Shown here: one piece after another, positions 53,726-64,000 of the stretch | How positions within the stretch are numbered: the first letter of the stretch is position 1 | How the letters are laid out: the number at the start of each line of letters is the position of its first letter | From: Narthecium ossifragum | Lineage: Eukaryota; Streptophyta; Magnoliopsida; Dioscoreales; Nartheciaceae | Length of the DNA stretch: 64,000 bases | Direction of reading: 5' to 3' | Assembly: GCA_963920575.1 (NCBI GenBank) | Contig: OY986972.1 | Coordinates: 575,501 to 639,500 of the forward strand | The notes under the pieces: generated by a model | What the model was told of the DNA's origin: nothing | Databases searched by the model: none | What the model saw: the letters and a program-made list of their open reading frames with translations, nothing else | Translations under genes and position numbers: made by a program

Positions 53726-55050
53726 AAACCCGAATACCCGATAGTAAAAGATCCGATTCTTGTTTTTTACGAGGACACTTTTTCGGAATTACATTTTGGT
53801 ATCATTATATTTGGGATTTATAATTTGACACCACCAAGTTATAATGTCATGGTAAAATGGTTCAACCCCTCAACGGCATTATGTGGGTTGACGATAAACT
53901 GGTCACATGACATGCACGTGACTACCGTCAGTCCAAACAACTGCGTGTCAGTAGGTGGATGGCGAGGCGAAGGAGCCGACGTCGGAGGGAGCGGTCGATA
54001 GCTGCAACGTTGGAGAGCAAAGCCAGCATGAGTGCCGCCTCGACGGAGATGGGGAGAAGGGAGTGGAGGCGAGGGATGAGGAGAAAGCGGAAAAGGAAAG
54101 AAGAGGAGGAAGGAGAAAGAAAACAGAGAAGGGGAAAAGAAAAGAATAAAAAACAGAGGAGAGAGAGGAGGGGAAGAAAGAATAGGAGGAAAAGAATGGG
54201 ATGGGGGGGGGGGAGGGACGTGGTTGGGAAGTAGAAGGAAACGAAGAAGGGAAATAAAAGAAGACAGAAACAAAGGAGAAGTAGGGGAGAGAAAAAATAG
54301 ATGTGAGAGGAGAAGAAAATGAAGAAGGGGATAGAGAATAAAGAAGAAGAGTAGGGGAAAGGTGGACCAGTGACTCGAATTCGTCATTGGAGAAATTTAT
54401 CATGGGTAGTCGGAGAGGTGAGAGAGCACGTCAACGTACTGGTGAACCATCAGTTATGATAGTCGAGGACGACAAAGACCACCTTGACCTGGAAGCGGGG
54501 AGGTGATGTACATGGGGACGATGTTGTCGTTGAACTCGTGGTACACATTGTCGATGTACCCCGCCAGTGGAGAAGACGATGGCATGCGCGTCGTGCCGGA
54601 TGTCGCAACGGCGAGCTGCTACTACATTGAGGTCTGCGGAGCGGAGGCGGAGCTCCGCCACGGTGGCCATGATGTCCACCTCCCATTTGCACGGGTATGA
54701 CCATGATCTCTTCCACCCCTTTGCTGGTCCTTACGTCGGTCCATGCGATTGGGAGGAGAGCCTTATCAATGACGTCCTTCTGGAGAGTGGCATGGGGGGA
54801 AACGGACGCAAATCCACCTTCCGTGGTGCGAAATGAGTGCAAAATCGCTTACGTACGTGGTTTCCTATCAAATTATAGTAAAAGAGTCGGGGATCGAAAC
54901 TAAATTTCACTTAGTTTATAATTTAATGGTATCGAATTATAAATCCCAAACATGGTGATATAAAAATACAATTCTCGGAAAGTGCATGATATCAGAACCT
55001 AAAAATCTGTTTTTTTTTCATAGCAGGTGATACCCGGTATCTGCATTATT
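53726..55050. mobile_element. inverted-repeat-bounded element carrying a GT61 gene fragment (Pack-type candidate)
   Basis: The left block 53768-53850 and the right block about 54912-54995 are inverted copies (about 80% by eye); both read TTTGGGATTTATAATT followed by GA[C/T]ACCA toward the inside. Outside them both ends have an ATACCCG-like word. Between lie a long A/G-only tract (54040-54360) and a broken glycosyltransferase 61 piece on the minus strand. Host gene fragments captured between inverted repeats are typical of Pack-MULEs or Pack-CACTAs. Target duplication was not found, so superfamily and exact ends are open. Confidence 0.5.
54431..54842 (-). pseudogene. glycosyltransferase family 61 fragment, frameshifted
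   Basis: Reading the minus strand across all three frames gives, in order: ALLPIAWTDVRTSKGVEEIM, then ATVAELRLRSADLNVVAA, then HAIVFSTGG, GYIDNVYHEFNDNIVPMYIT and FQVKVVFVVLDYHN. This is the conserved STGG-Y-x-x-N-x-YHEFND region of plant GT61 enzymes (xylan arabinosyl/xylosyltransferases of the Golgi). At least two frame changes and the missing ends show it is not functional. It lies within an inverted-repeat-bounded element, which suggests capture. Confidence 0.7.
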
Positions 55051-55110
55051 TTGTAGTTTTGATATTTAATGCATGCTTAATATTAGGTGTCGAAGTCCGG
55101 CGAATAAGGC
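54905..55110 (+). repeat. dispersed repeat block, copy 1
   Basis: Shares about 200 bases with 59000-59207, from TTTATAATTTAATGGTATCG through GGTGATACCCGGTATCTGC and TAATATTAGGTGTCG to GTCCGGCGAATAAG. Part of it is also the right inverted repeat of the GT61-carrying element. Lies upstream of the transporter gene. Confidence 0.85.
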
Positions 55111-55443
55111 CGGAAGTTTGGCATGTGCTCCTCCAAAACGAACAGAAACAAACGAAATCTGCGCAGACATAATTATGGAGTAAAAAACGAGATGAAGTTG
55201 TCGTCACGCTGCCAAATCCAACCAAAAATTCGGTGAGATTTGAATTTATCCGTCATTTTTTAGTAGTTTTGAGATTGGATCCTTAATGGGTTTGGATGCG
55301 ACCCGTTTACACCCACCGCCCACGTCACCACCCCCACTACTCTCTCCTCCTCTCCTCTGTCTCTTCTATACTCTCTCTCTCTCTCTCTCTCTCACTCGAA
55401 CTGTGGAACTCTGTGTTTCTCGCTTTAGAGAGGGTGAGGAAGG
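55111..55443 (+). promoter_or_regulatory. promoter and 5'UTR of the transporter gene
   Basis: CT-rich leader (about 55340-55392) just before the ATG at 55444. No clear TATA box could be fixed. Confidence 0.4.
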
Positions 55444-57728
55444 ATGATTTGCAGTAGGAAAGTGATGAACTTTTTCATGAGGAAGGATGTGAGGAGGCTT
55501 CTCAAGCGCAAGGACAGCGATGCTGGAGAAAGAGGTGTCTATCTGTCTTCTGTCTTTAACTTCTCATTTGCTTTCTTGGGTATCTTCTTTGATGGAAAAT
55601 GGCTATGTTGGTAGTTTAATCTTGGCTATATATTCAAGTATTTTTGTTCAGTTTGATAAAAATTTCTCTTTTGTGTTCTGGAGATTGTTGGGTAACTCCC
55701 TTTCAGGTTGGTCTTCAGTTCTAGCGACTGCATTTTGATGGGTGTCGCAGTTAATCTGGAGCTTTGGTGTGAGACGGTTTTATGGGCATGTTTGTTTGAA
55801 GGATTTCTGTCTTTGGATTGGATTTGGATTGATAGTGTCAGTGCTTGAGTATTGATTTTGCGGAGCTTGTCCATGGGTTTTGAGCATAGGGAATGAGAAG
55901 GATGGGTTTAGCAAAAATGTCATGCCTTTTGGTTTGGTGTGTTCAAATGAACTCAAAAGCCAGGAAATTTTTTCTTCAAAAATGTTTTTGTGGTCAATCG
56001 ATGTTGCCTCTCATTGATTGATTGATTGGAAAACCAACTCTAATTAGCTCTCGTTTAAGCCATTTTGGTGATTTGTGAATACTTTCTGGACATTTGCACT
56101 GTTAGCTGCTTTTCTAAGCACCTTTATGATAATGGTTGCTTGTGTTGCTTCATCTTGCAAGGAAGATTTCAATTACTCACACGGGCATTCCTCTTTTTCT
56201 ACTCAAATCAGGTAAAGTGATAGAAGATCTCCGGGCTTCTCTTTTGAGTGAGTTACGCACATCAGAAGGAGCTAAGCGTCTCCAGCAACGCATTTGTGGC
56301 CCGGAAGTTTCTCTATGCTTCAATTTCTTGGTCTCCGTCGGAATAATCCTAATGAATAAGCTGGTGTGATTCTTGTAGCCTACACGCCTTTCTTGTGAGC
56401 TCTAATTTGCAATCCATTTTCACGGAGATCTGATACTTATTGCTCTTTTAGGTGCTTGGAAGAGTTGGTTTCAACTACCCAATCTGTCTCACATTCATTC
56501 ACTATGCTTTAAGCTGGATTCTGATGGCAATATTGAATGCCTTCTCTCTCCTTCCGGCTTCCCCTCCATCCAAGTCGACCCCGTTTTCCACCCTTTTAGC
56601 TCTCGGTGTTGTCATGTCCCTCTCCACGGGCCTTGCTAATGTCAGTTTGAAGTACAATAGGTGAGACTTGTTCTTCTTGTTTTCTGTTTATAACTTTTAT
56701 TCATTCAGATTTTGATTAGAGCTGAACTAGTTTTATTCCAGTGTGGGTTTCTATCAGATGGCTAAGATAGCTGTGACTCCAACTATTGTTCTCTCTGAAT
56801 TTATGTTTTTCGCAAAGACTGTCTCCTACCAGAAGGTAATAGATCTTAATCTAGCAGTGTTGCTTATCTAAATTTTATCGCCTCTTCAATGAGCTTTCAC
56901 TTGCAGGTTGTTGCACTAACCATCGTATCAATTGGCGTCGCTGTTGCAACGGTTACAGACCTTGAGTTCCACCTTTTTGGCGCTTGTATAGCATTGGCAT
57001 GGATAATACCTAGTGCTGTCAATAAGATTCTTTGGTCTAATCTCCAACAGCGGGAAAATTGGACAGCCTTAGCGTATGTTTTCACAGGACTTAGTTTTCA
57101 TCATCTTTCATCGAATTCAGTGGTTTTAGCATTGACCGATGCCTAATGTGGATCATTGAACAGTTTGATGTGGAAGACGACACCAATCACTGTTTTCTTT
57201 TTGGTAGCCATGATGCCTTGGCTTGATCCTCCGGGTATTCAGTCTTTTGACTGGGACATCCCCAAGACGTCAGCTATTCTCTTGTCAGCTGTACTGGGTT
57301 TTCTGCTTCAGTTGTCTGGTGCTTTGGCTCTTGGGTAAGGTTTTCCCTCTGGACATGAAGATTTACATCAACACAATTGAACTTTTCTTCAGCATCTTGC
57401 CTTCTTTTTGAAATACTAATTGCGCAAGGCATCTAACAGGGCAACCTCTGCAATCTCTCATGTCGTTCTTGGTCAGTTCAAAACCTGTGTGATCCTTCTT
57501 GGAGGCTTCCTTCTATTCAATTCCAATCCAGGACTGTCAAGTAGCTGTGGGGCTCTCACAGCGCTTGCAGGCATGACCTTTTACACCTTTCTTAATTTGG
57601 AAGGCTCGCATAAGCCAGCAACCAACACAACAACTTGCAAGCCATCTTTTCCATTGGCAAAGTCCAAGCTCAGTAGAGAATGCACCGATGACGCCTGCAA
57701 TGGAGATCAAGCTGTTGAATCTGTTTGA
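55444..57728 (+). CDS. nucleotide-sugar/triose-phosphate translocator-like membrane protein (DMT superfamily)
   Basis: Seven exons, 55444-55534, 56212-56363, 56452-56660, 56742-56835, 56907-57073, 57164-57334 and 57440-57728 (TGA), give 390 residues. After a basic N-terminus of about 65 residues (MNFFMRKDVRRLLKRK) come about nine to ten hydrophobic helices. Family-like segments are FLVSVGIILMNKLV, LSTGLANVSLKYNRVGFYQM-like SVGFYQMAKIA, PTIVLSEFMFF, SIGVAVATVTDLEF, QLSGALALGATSAISHVV and LGQFKTCVILLGG. The GQFKT segment near the end is typical of the plant NST/TPT group. It probably exchanges a nucleotide sugar or phosphorylated compound across the Golgi or ER membrane, but the substrate cannot be told. 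The C-terminal 50 residues are hydrophilic and Cys/Thr/Lys-rich. A first intron of 677 bases follows the very short exon 1. Confidence 0.88.
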
Positions 57729-58404
57729 GCATCTTAGTCTTACTCTTGGGAGCAATGTGAGCTTTCAAAAGTGGATTCCGAGAACTGTATATTGTCGGCG
57801 AGCGGAAGCCACACAAACTAGTTGCTGACCACCAGAGAGCTTTGGCTATATTAGGCTTTCGAAGATGCATTTGCTTTCCAGAAAAAAAAGTTATCAAGAG
57901 GCATCTTGGCAGATCAATTAATTTTATCTGTATTCTTTCTTACATCAGAAGTATTCTGCCGGTTTCAAAAGTTGTGAACATAGAGAATAATCTGAACTTG
58001 CAAAGCAAAGCAAAGCAAAGCAATGTGTTCTACAATCTCTCTTGTAAAGCTTCCATTGTAAAGTTGATTTCAGTTTTTCCTTCCAAGTATGAACTCCAGC
58101 AATTGTGTACGGGTTGCTGACAAGATGATATCTTGTGAAAAATTCCATGATCTTATATATGTATAGAAAGATTTAAGTGGGCTAAACATGCCTGATTTTG
58201 TCATACATCACTCTTTTTTTGCTCAGTTAAATCCTTGTGTCATTGTTCTTCCCATGTGAATTATCCTGCCATTTTCCTATGAGTTTTCCATAAAAAAAGT
58301 TACACGAAGATGGTACTGTCAATTTTGGACTTTTTGTACAATATTTGATTTGTTCTTGCCATTAAGCCATTTTCTGTCATCTTCTATGCAACTAACTCAC
58401 ATGG
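57729..58404. other. transporter 3'UTR and intergenic
   Basis: Includes a (GCAAA)n microrepeat near 58001-58021. No further gene. Confidence 0.5.
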
Positions 58405-59006
58405 TTTCTGTCATGCTGTCACTCTCTCCTTCCTACCCAGCTTCCTCCAAACTCAAGCACTAAAGCCTTTTAGATCCAACAATAATATGTTAACTTAGAA
58501 CTAAAGAATCATAAGTAACACCAGCTTATCATCATCATCATTATCAATCATCTTCATCTTCCTTTATATCTAATGCTTGATCACTGAGGCCACTTCCAGT
58601 TGATGTATTGTATTGATGAACATGGCCCACAGTGCTGCTGCGAAGAATGGAAACGAGAGATGAGAGATGGGAGTTTGGGGACCATGAAAGGGATGCCAAC
58701 CATGCAGGAAGCATTCTTCTCTGTTTTCTGTTTCTCTGCTATCACAAAATAAAAACCTAACCAACTCCATAGACTTGTACTTATGCGTCCTCTGGTTGTC
58801 CTTTCCAAACAAATTCTAAAAGTTTTTTATCATCTCATTTGTTTCAGGGATTCAATCTCATGGTCTAGTTATTTATGTGAGTCATAGAAAGTAGAATCAA
58901 TTAAGGATTTGAAAGGCTATTCATTATCTTACATCAGCTGCTTGATTTAAATCGAAATTGTTCAGATTTGATGCCTATGTGGGGATCATCGGTTCAAATT
59001 TACTTA
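58405..59006 (+). repeat. duplicated 0.6-kb segment, left copy (flanks the PPR gene)
   Basis: Closely matches 62490-63116 in the same orientation, beginning TTTCTGTCATGCTGTCACTC and ending near GATTTGATGCCTATGTG. Small indels separate the copies. On the minus strand both keep a short frame with MVGIPFMVPKLPSLIS; on the plus strand both start MNMAHSAAAKNG. Neither matches a family I know, so I call no gene. Confidence 0.92.
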
Positions 59007-59207
59007 ATTTATAATTTGATGATATCGAATTATAAATTTCAAACATAGTGATATCAAAATACACTTATTGGAAAGTGCATGGTATCAGAATGTAAAAATC
59101 TTTTTTTTTTTCCATAGCGGGTGATACCTGGTATCTGCATTATTTTGTAATTTTGATATTTAATACATGCATAATATTAGGTGTCGAAGTCCGGCGAATA
59201 AGACATG
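59000..59207 (+). repeat. dispersed repeat block, copy 2
   Basis: Matches 54905-55110 in the same orientation. It directly follows the left duplicated segment and ends shortly before the PPR region. Confidence 0.85.
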
Positions 59208-59398
59208 AAACCAATGCTATTAATGCTTAAGACAGCAACAGACAGTTGAAACCAATGCTCGCACTTAACCTCTACGGATCTCTCTAATGGCTACTCGGCG
59301 GAGAGGTGTCTATCTAATGTCGTCTATGGCGCTGCTCATCATTCAATGATTCCTCTATAGCATCTACCAAGATAAGATATCCCATTGGATTGGATACA

Positions 59399-59581
59399 AT
59401 GGCGAAGGTGAGATGCATGCCGCAGGGTGGTCTTCTTCGCCTCGGGGATTTGATGAAACAAGTCCATGGGTTCATGGTTGCCAATCCGAGACCACCCATT
59501 GACGCTTTCAACAGCGTTCTTAGGAGGGTGGTCCAGCTGTAGCCGCCCCAGTGCTCCATCGTCTTCTCTCTTTACAGCCGA
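59399..59581 (+). pseudogene. upstream in-frame PPR N-terminus cut by a UAG
   Basis: ATG at 59399-59401 opens a frame in phase with the PPR gene: MAKVRCMPQGGLLRLGD ... PPIDAFNSVLRRVVQL, then TAG at 59540-59542, then PPQCSIVFSLYSR directly into the annotated start. The AFNSVL and SLYSRM pieces look like the first PPR repeat. One base change therefore seems to have cut off the natural N-terminus (and any targeting peptide). Confidence 0.65.
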
Positions 59582-61186
59582 ATGAGGTCGTCGGGGCTCA
59601 TGGTTGATCACCGGACTCATGGGACCCTTATCTGCTGCTGCTGCCACTTGAATCGAGTTGACCTCGGATTCGCCGTTCTCGCCGAGATGCTGAAGCGTGG
59701 TCACTCGCCTAACACCATTACCTGCAGCGCTCTTATCAGAGAGCTCTGCCGAGGGAGGAGGATGGACGACGCGGTCCAAATGCTCGAGAGAATGCCTCTT
59801 TGGGGATGCAACCCTGATATCATCACTTACACTACTCTTGTCAAAGGTTTCTGTAGAACCAGAGAGATGGACAGTGCGCTCAAGCTTCTGAGGGAGATGA
59901 CTTCTTGGGAGGATGCTCGTAAGCCTAATGTCATCACATACAACACAGTCATCGATGGCCTATGCAAAGAAGGATCATTGAAGCATGCACTTGAAGTATT
60001 TGAAGAAATGAGAGCTTGTGGTGTTCATCCAGATGTCATCACATACAACACAATCATCGATGGCTTATGCAAAGAAGGGTCTTTGGGACAGGCACTTGAA
60101 ATGTATAGAGAAATGGGTGTCAGAGGCATCCATCCAAATGTCATCACATATAACATAATCATCAATGGCCTGTGCAAAGAAGGGCCTTTTAGACAAGCAC
60201 TTGAAGTATTGGAAGAAATGAGAGCTCGAGGTGTTCATCCAAATGTCATCACATACAGCACAATCATCGATGGCTTGTGCAAAGAAGGGTCTTTGGAACA
60301 GGCACTCGAAGTGTATAAAGAAATGGGTGTCAGAGGTATCCATCCAAATGTCGTCACATATAGCACAATAATCAATGGCTTGTGCAAAGAAGGGTCTTTG
60401 AGACAAGCAATTGAAGTATTCGAAGAGATGACCACCCAAGGTTTCCAACCAGACGTCGTCACTTATACTAGCATCATTCATGGGCATGGCACTGCAGGCC
60501 ACTGGGATGAAGCCATAAGATTATTCAAGGATATGGTAGACCGAGGGCTCTCATCTGATGTGACAACATTCAGTGCGTTGATGGATTCCTTGTGCAAACA
60601 AGGACGAACTATGGAATCTCTTGAAATTTATCATTTGATGGCCAAAATAGGCGAGAAACCTAATGCTATCTCACATGGCATATTGCTGCAAGGGATTTGG
60701 ATGAGAGGTCAGGTGGATGATGCTAAAAGACTCTTTGATACCATGCTCTCGAAAGGGCTTGAGATTGACATGACCTGCTACAGCATAATGATTAACGGGT
60801 TTTGCAAGAGCCATCAAATAGATGAGGCAATGAATTTGCTTACGAAAATGCAAGAAAGGAGGTTGAGACCTAATGTTGTTATATACAATACAATACTGTA
60901 TGCACTTAGTCATACTTGTGGACTCGAGGATGTTTATAGTGGTAGACTCGAAGGTCTCTTGGATATGATGGTGGCTCAAGGTGTTGCTCCTGATGAATAC
61001 ACCTATACCTATATATTTTGTGGCCTTTGCAACATAGGAGAGTTCAAGAAAGCTGTTGAAATCTTAGGTGAGATGATGGAACGAAAAATCACTCCAAATA
61101 TAGCGAATTTTGAGAAATTGATCAGTGTCATATGCAATGAGGAAGTAGCCTTTGAAGTGCACAGATTATTGAAAATTGATGGATAG
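59582..61186 (+). CDS. P-class pentatricopeptide repeat protein (Rf-like), intronless, probably N-terminally truncated
   Basis: A single 534-codon frame with about 14 tandem 35-residue PPR motifs of the TYNTIIDGLCKEGS / EMGVRGIHPNV type, plus one 40-residue variant near 60880-60998. No E, DYW or SMR domain. Five central motifs (about 59930-60460) are nearly identical at DNA level, showing recent repeat amplification, as seen in Restorer-of-fertility-like genes. Such proteins bind organellar RNA, typically in mitochondria. The chosen Met is the first after an in-frame UAG at 59540-59542; no targeting signal is visible after it (starts MRSSGLMVDH). The gene may thus be a recent pseudogene or a shortened form. 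The reverse strand has mirror frames caused by the repeats, not genes. Confidence 0.85.
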   Translation: MRSSGLMVDHRTHGTLICCCCHLNRVDLGFAVLAEMLKRGHSPNTITCSALIRELCRGRRMDDAVQMLERMPLWGCNPDIITYTTLVKGFCRTREMDSALKLLREMTSWEDARKPNVITYNTVIDGLCKEGSLKHALEVFEEMRACGVHPDVITYNTIIDGLCKEGSLGQALEMYREMGVRGIHPNVITYNIIINGLCKEGPFRQALEVLEEMRARGVHPNVITYSTIIDGLCKEGSLEQALEVYKEMGVRGIHPNVVTYSTIINGLCKEGSLRQAIEVFEEMTTQGFQPDVVTYTSIIHGHGTAGHWDEAIRLFKDMVDRGLSSDVTTFSALMDSLCKQGRTMESLEIYHLMAKIGEKPNAISHGILLQGIWMRGQVDDAKRLFDTMLSKGLEIDMTCYSIMINGFCKSHQIDEAMNLLTKMQERRLRPNVVIYNTILYALSHTCGLEDVYSGRLEGLLDMMVAQGVAPDEYTYTYIFCGLCNIGEFKKAVEILGEMMERKITPNIANFEKLISVICNEEVAFEVHRLLKIDG

Positions 61187-62489
61187 AAGAGAATCATGAG
61201 CCTAAAAGATTTTTCATATGGAACGTCGATGTATGGTTACTTGTTGGTAGGAGTAATGGGTTAAACAATACAATTTTCTGATCTCCTGTTTTTCACGGGT
61301 CAGATGTGGGAGGATATGACAGACAACATACAACTTTATCAAATATCCATGAAGTAAATTGGTTGATGAAGCAATTAATCTTTTTCCTAAAATGCCTCAC
61401 AAGATGTAAAGCCATCAGTCTTACACTGCAGTACCAGATCATTATATTGCTGCTTCTGCAGGATATTTCTGCATCAAGATCTGAAGTTAAGTTGAATGTT
61501 TTTGCAAATAATCTTCATAGTTTCGAGCATATACGTGTATCATCATATTCATCTAAGATTTGATTATTTAGTTTGTACGTTCTATCTCTTTGGAATGGAC
61601 CAGATAATCTTTTTTTCTCCATGCTTGGGTCTTCATTTCACAGCTAGAATTTTTGGTTATTGACAAAAAAATGAGACGTAAATCAAGTTTTTCTACAAGT
61701 GAGGTTATTCATCTTGTTTTAGTACGACTCAGAGGCGCTAATTTTTTTGACATATTTCATGTTCAACTGTTTGACATGATAAATTGATTTCTGCTGAGAA
61801 CTGGAATGATACATTTTATACTTAATTTTTCAATCTTGACCTAATAAAATCAATGGAAATTTGATAATCAGCTTGGCATCTCATCAGTAATCACTTCTAT
61901 TCAAGATTTCAAATAATTGTTGGAAAGGCTTAGAAATGACATTGGCTTCATTAATCTTGTCTTTGTCTATTCTCTCTCCATTCCATTAATGCTTTTGTAT
62001 GTTTTAGTATACATATTATTAAGCTTAAAGACGAACGTTTTAGTGAGACAAACATTCATGCTTGCAAAACCTGCCACTTATATCTCGTAAAAGAACGAAA
62101 CCACTTTTTGGCGAGCTGCAGAAAAAAATGAGAAAAATCTAACAGCAAATCCATGGACAATTTATCTTACACATTGATTTGTAGACTTTGGAGACACCAA
62201 AATATAGACTAATGATCTTGATCAACAAATAGGTTTAAGAAATGTGCACATAGAGTATCTGCTCTTGTATCTGCTATCACAAATAAATTTTCCCAAGGTA
62301 CTGCATAATACTTATTCATCAGTATTATCCTTCCATTCAGTTCCTTGCAATTGTAGCTTGAAAGTTATGCTGAATATTTGACTAAACAATGTAAACAGTA
62401 ATTAGAACAAACCACCCCAACCCAAAACCCACCAAAGAAGAAGATTTAGATATGAGACCAATAAGATTCTCAAAACAGAGAAGAAGATG
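61187..62489. other. PPR 3' flank and intergenic
   Basis: AT-rich DNA with no supported gene. The first few hundred bases may be PPR 3'UTR. Confidence 0.5.
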
Positions 62490-63116
62490 ATTTCTGTCAT
62501 GCTGTCACTCTCTCCTTCCTACCCAGCTTTCTCCAAACTCAAGCACTAAAGCCTTTTAGATCCAACCATAATATGTTAACTTAAAACTAAAGAATCATAA
62601 GTAACACCAACTTATCATCATCATCTTCCTTTATATCTATGAGGTAACTCAATAACCAATGCTTGATCATTGAGGCCACTTCCAGTTGATGTAATGTATT
62701 GATGAACATGGCCCACAGTGCTGCTGCGAAGAATGGAACACAAGAGATGAGAGATGGGAGTTTGGGGACCATGAAAGGGATGCCAACCATGCAGGAAGCA
62801 TTCTTCTCTGTTTTCTGTTTCTCTGCTATCACAAAGGAAAAACCTAACCTACTCCATAGACTTGTACTTATGCGTCCTCTGGTTGTCCTTTCCAAACAAA
62901 TTCTAAAAGTTTTTTATCATCTCATTTGTTCCAGGAATTCAATCTCGTGGTCTAGTTATTTGTATGATTCATAGAAAGTAGAATCAATTAAGGATTTGAA
63001 AGGTTATTCATTATCTTACATCAGCTGCTTGATTTACGCCGAGACTGTCCTTGATTTACGCCGAGACTGTCCAGATTTGATGCCTATGTGAGGATCATTG
63101 GCTCAAATCTACTTAA
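62490..63116 (+). repeat. duplicated 0.6-kb segment, right copy
   Basis: Partner of 58405-59006, about 4.1 kb away. Compared with the left copy it has a 21-base tandem copy of GATTTACGCCGAGACTGTCC near its end and small indels near 62615-62665. The PPR gene lies between the two copies. Confidence 0.92.
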
Positions 63117-63572
63117 GAAAAAGGAAAAAAAAAATTCAAGGTGAACTTAAATATGAGGGTTCTGCGCTACACCTGAATTGGGTTGTTTCGAAATTGAGTG
63201 GAAAATACTCAAAACATAAAATTGGTACAATGTCTTCATCTTGTCTACTTTCTATGATATGATATCCTGGCTGCAAAGCATGATGTTGGGCTAACTTTTT
63301 AAAGTTTAAAGGCCTCATGAATACTAATTTTGGGCCTAGCTACGTAGATGCTTCAAATGGTCGAGCCCAGCCCATCCTATTTTGTCACTGGCTCGAGCTC
63401 GGTTTCTTTGAACCGGTCCAGCCCAGCCTATTTTGTCACACGTGTGACCTGGATTATATATGTTACCTGGAGATGGCCATCCATCCATGGAAATCTATTG
63501 ATGAATTGTATCCTAGGTTTCATTGAAAGATAAATAACTTGAAATATAATCCATGTCACCATCCATTAAACC

Positions 63573-63612
<40 letters not shown>

Positions 63613-64000
63613 CTCATTCATGCATGAACACAATGGAGTCAGAGCCTTGGGAGTTGGGAAGCCATTTATAAGCGTATAGGATACCAATGAAACGCATTGA
63701 TTGATTTCATTACAAGCAGAGGAGATGCCAGAAAGCTAAGAAGATGGGCATCTGATGACTATATAGACATATATATGTAGGTATGTGAAAGAGGATAGTC
63801 TGCAGGTGATTGGCCAGTGTTTAGGCCGGTCTGTCTCTTTTATGATCAGCTCTGCATCATCTCTTAATAAGCTTTGTATCTCTCTCTCATGTCGGCTCTC
63901 AGCCATGCAGGTTTTCTGAAGGTATATGGGGTTGCTCCCTAGGTCTGCAAAAACCCTAGCTAGACGCCACAGTATATAGTTCAGTACTTTTTTTTTATTA
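63117..64000. other. intergenic to window end
   Basis: An (AT)n run lies at about 63579-63608. Site II-like GGGCCTAG and AGCCCAGCC words occur near 63333 and 63420, which may belong to a promoter of a gene beyond the window. No coding region recognised. Confidence 0.5.

Noticed and set aside
53839..54403. Minus-strand frames of 150-180 codons rich in Phe/Ser/Leu/Pro
   Set aside because: They read the complement of an A/G-only tract and show no homology.
58570..58812. Small conserved gene on the minus strand of the duplicated segments
   Set aside because: Frames in the two copies differ by shifts and match no family; conservation is explained by recent duplication.
60065..60502. 145-codon frame antisense to the PPR gene
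   Set aside because: Regular 35-residue mirror of the PPR repeats; a known artefact.

Overview
This is plant nuclear DNA. The genes are split into many short exons with AT-rich GT-AG introns. The protein families are plant-specific (TIFY/CCT/GATA factor, ACA-type Ca2+-ATPase, PIRL leucine-rich protein, P-class PPR). Intergenic DNA is full of plant transposon fossils and (CT)n/(GA)n runs. GC-rich exons in the PIRL and PTRHD1 genes next to AT-rich introns suggest a monocot, possibly a non-grass commelinid such as pineapple. That guess is from style only and is low confidence.

Layout. 1-13.7 kb is gene-dense, all on the + strand: the 3' part of a KH-domain RNA-binding protein (ends 2219), a TIFY-CCT-GATA transcription factor (3167-6344, 7 coding exons) and Golgi class I alpha-mannosidase MNS1 (7027-13744, 14 coding exons). 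14-24 kb is transposon-rich and holds one small intronless zinc-ribbon protein (16419-16619), an 844-bp Mutator-like element with 9-bp target duplications, hAT and Helitron-like elements and LINE RNase H remnants. RPL7 (24211-25632, minus) has a typical ribosomal-protein promoter. 26-35.8 kb is again repeat-rich: a 5'-truncated LINE with an 18-bp target duplication, several Helitron-like copies (one split by a hAT element), and a 1.25-kb hAT deletion derivative with a minisatellite. A plasma-membrane type Ca2+-ATPase (35891-48356, 34 coding exons) fills the next 12.5 kb. Then come a PIRL gene (50260-51896, +), convergent PTRHD1 (52520-53217, -), an inverted-repeat-bounded element carrying a broken GT61 glycosyltransferase piece (about 53.73-55.05 kb), a nucleotide-sugar/triose-phosphate translocator-like gene (55444-57728, +) and an intronless PPR gene (59582-61186, +). 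The PPR gene lies between two copies of a 0.6-kb duplicated segment.

The genes are independent eukaryotic transcription units with no operon logic. Shared themes are the secretory pathway (MNS1, the sugar-transporter-like protein, the GT61 fragment), calcium signalling (ACA), transcription and RNA control (GATA, KH, PPR), and translation (RPL7, PTRHD1). I see no evidence of a wholly new biological system. The points most worth a second look are the precise transposon structures (a Helitron-like family with a compensating terminal hairpin, the MULE with purine/pyrimidine arms, the GT61-carrying element), two GC-AG introns, and the PPR gene, whose N-terminal extension is cut by an in-frame UAG and whose repeats were recently amplified. 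All exon boundaries were set by eye from splice consensus, phase and family similarity.
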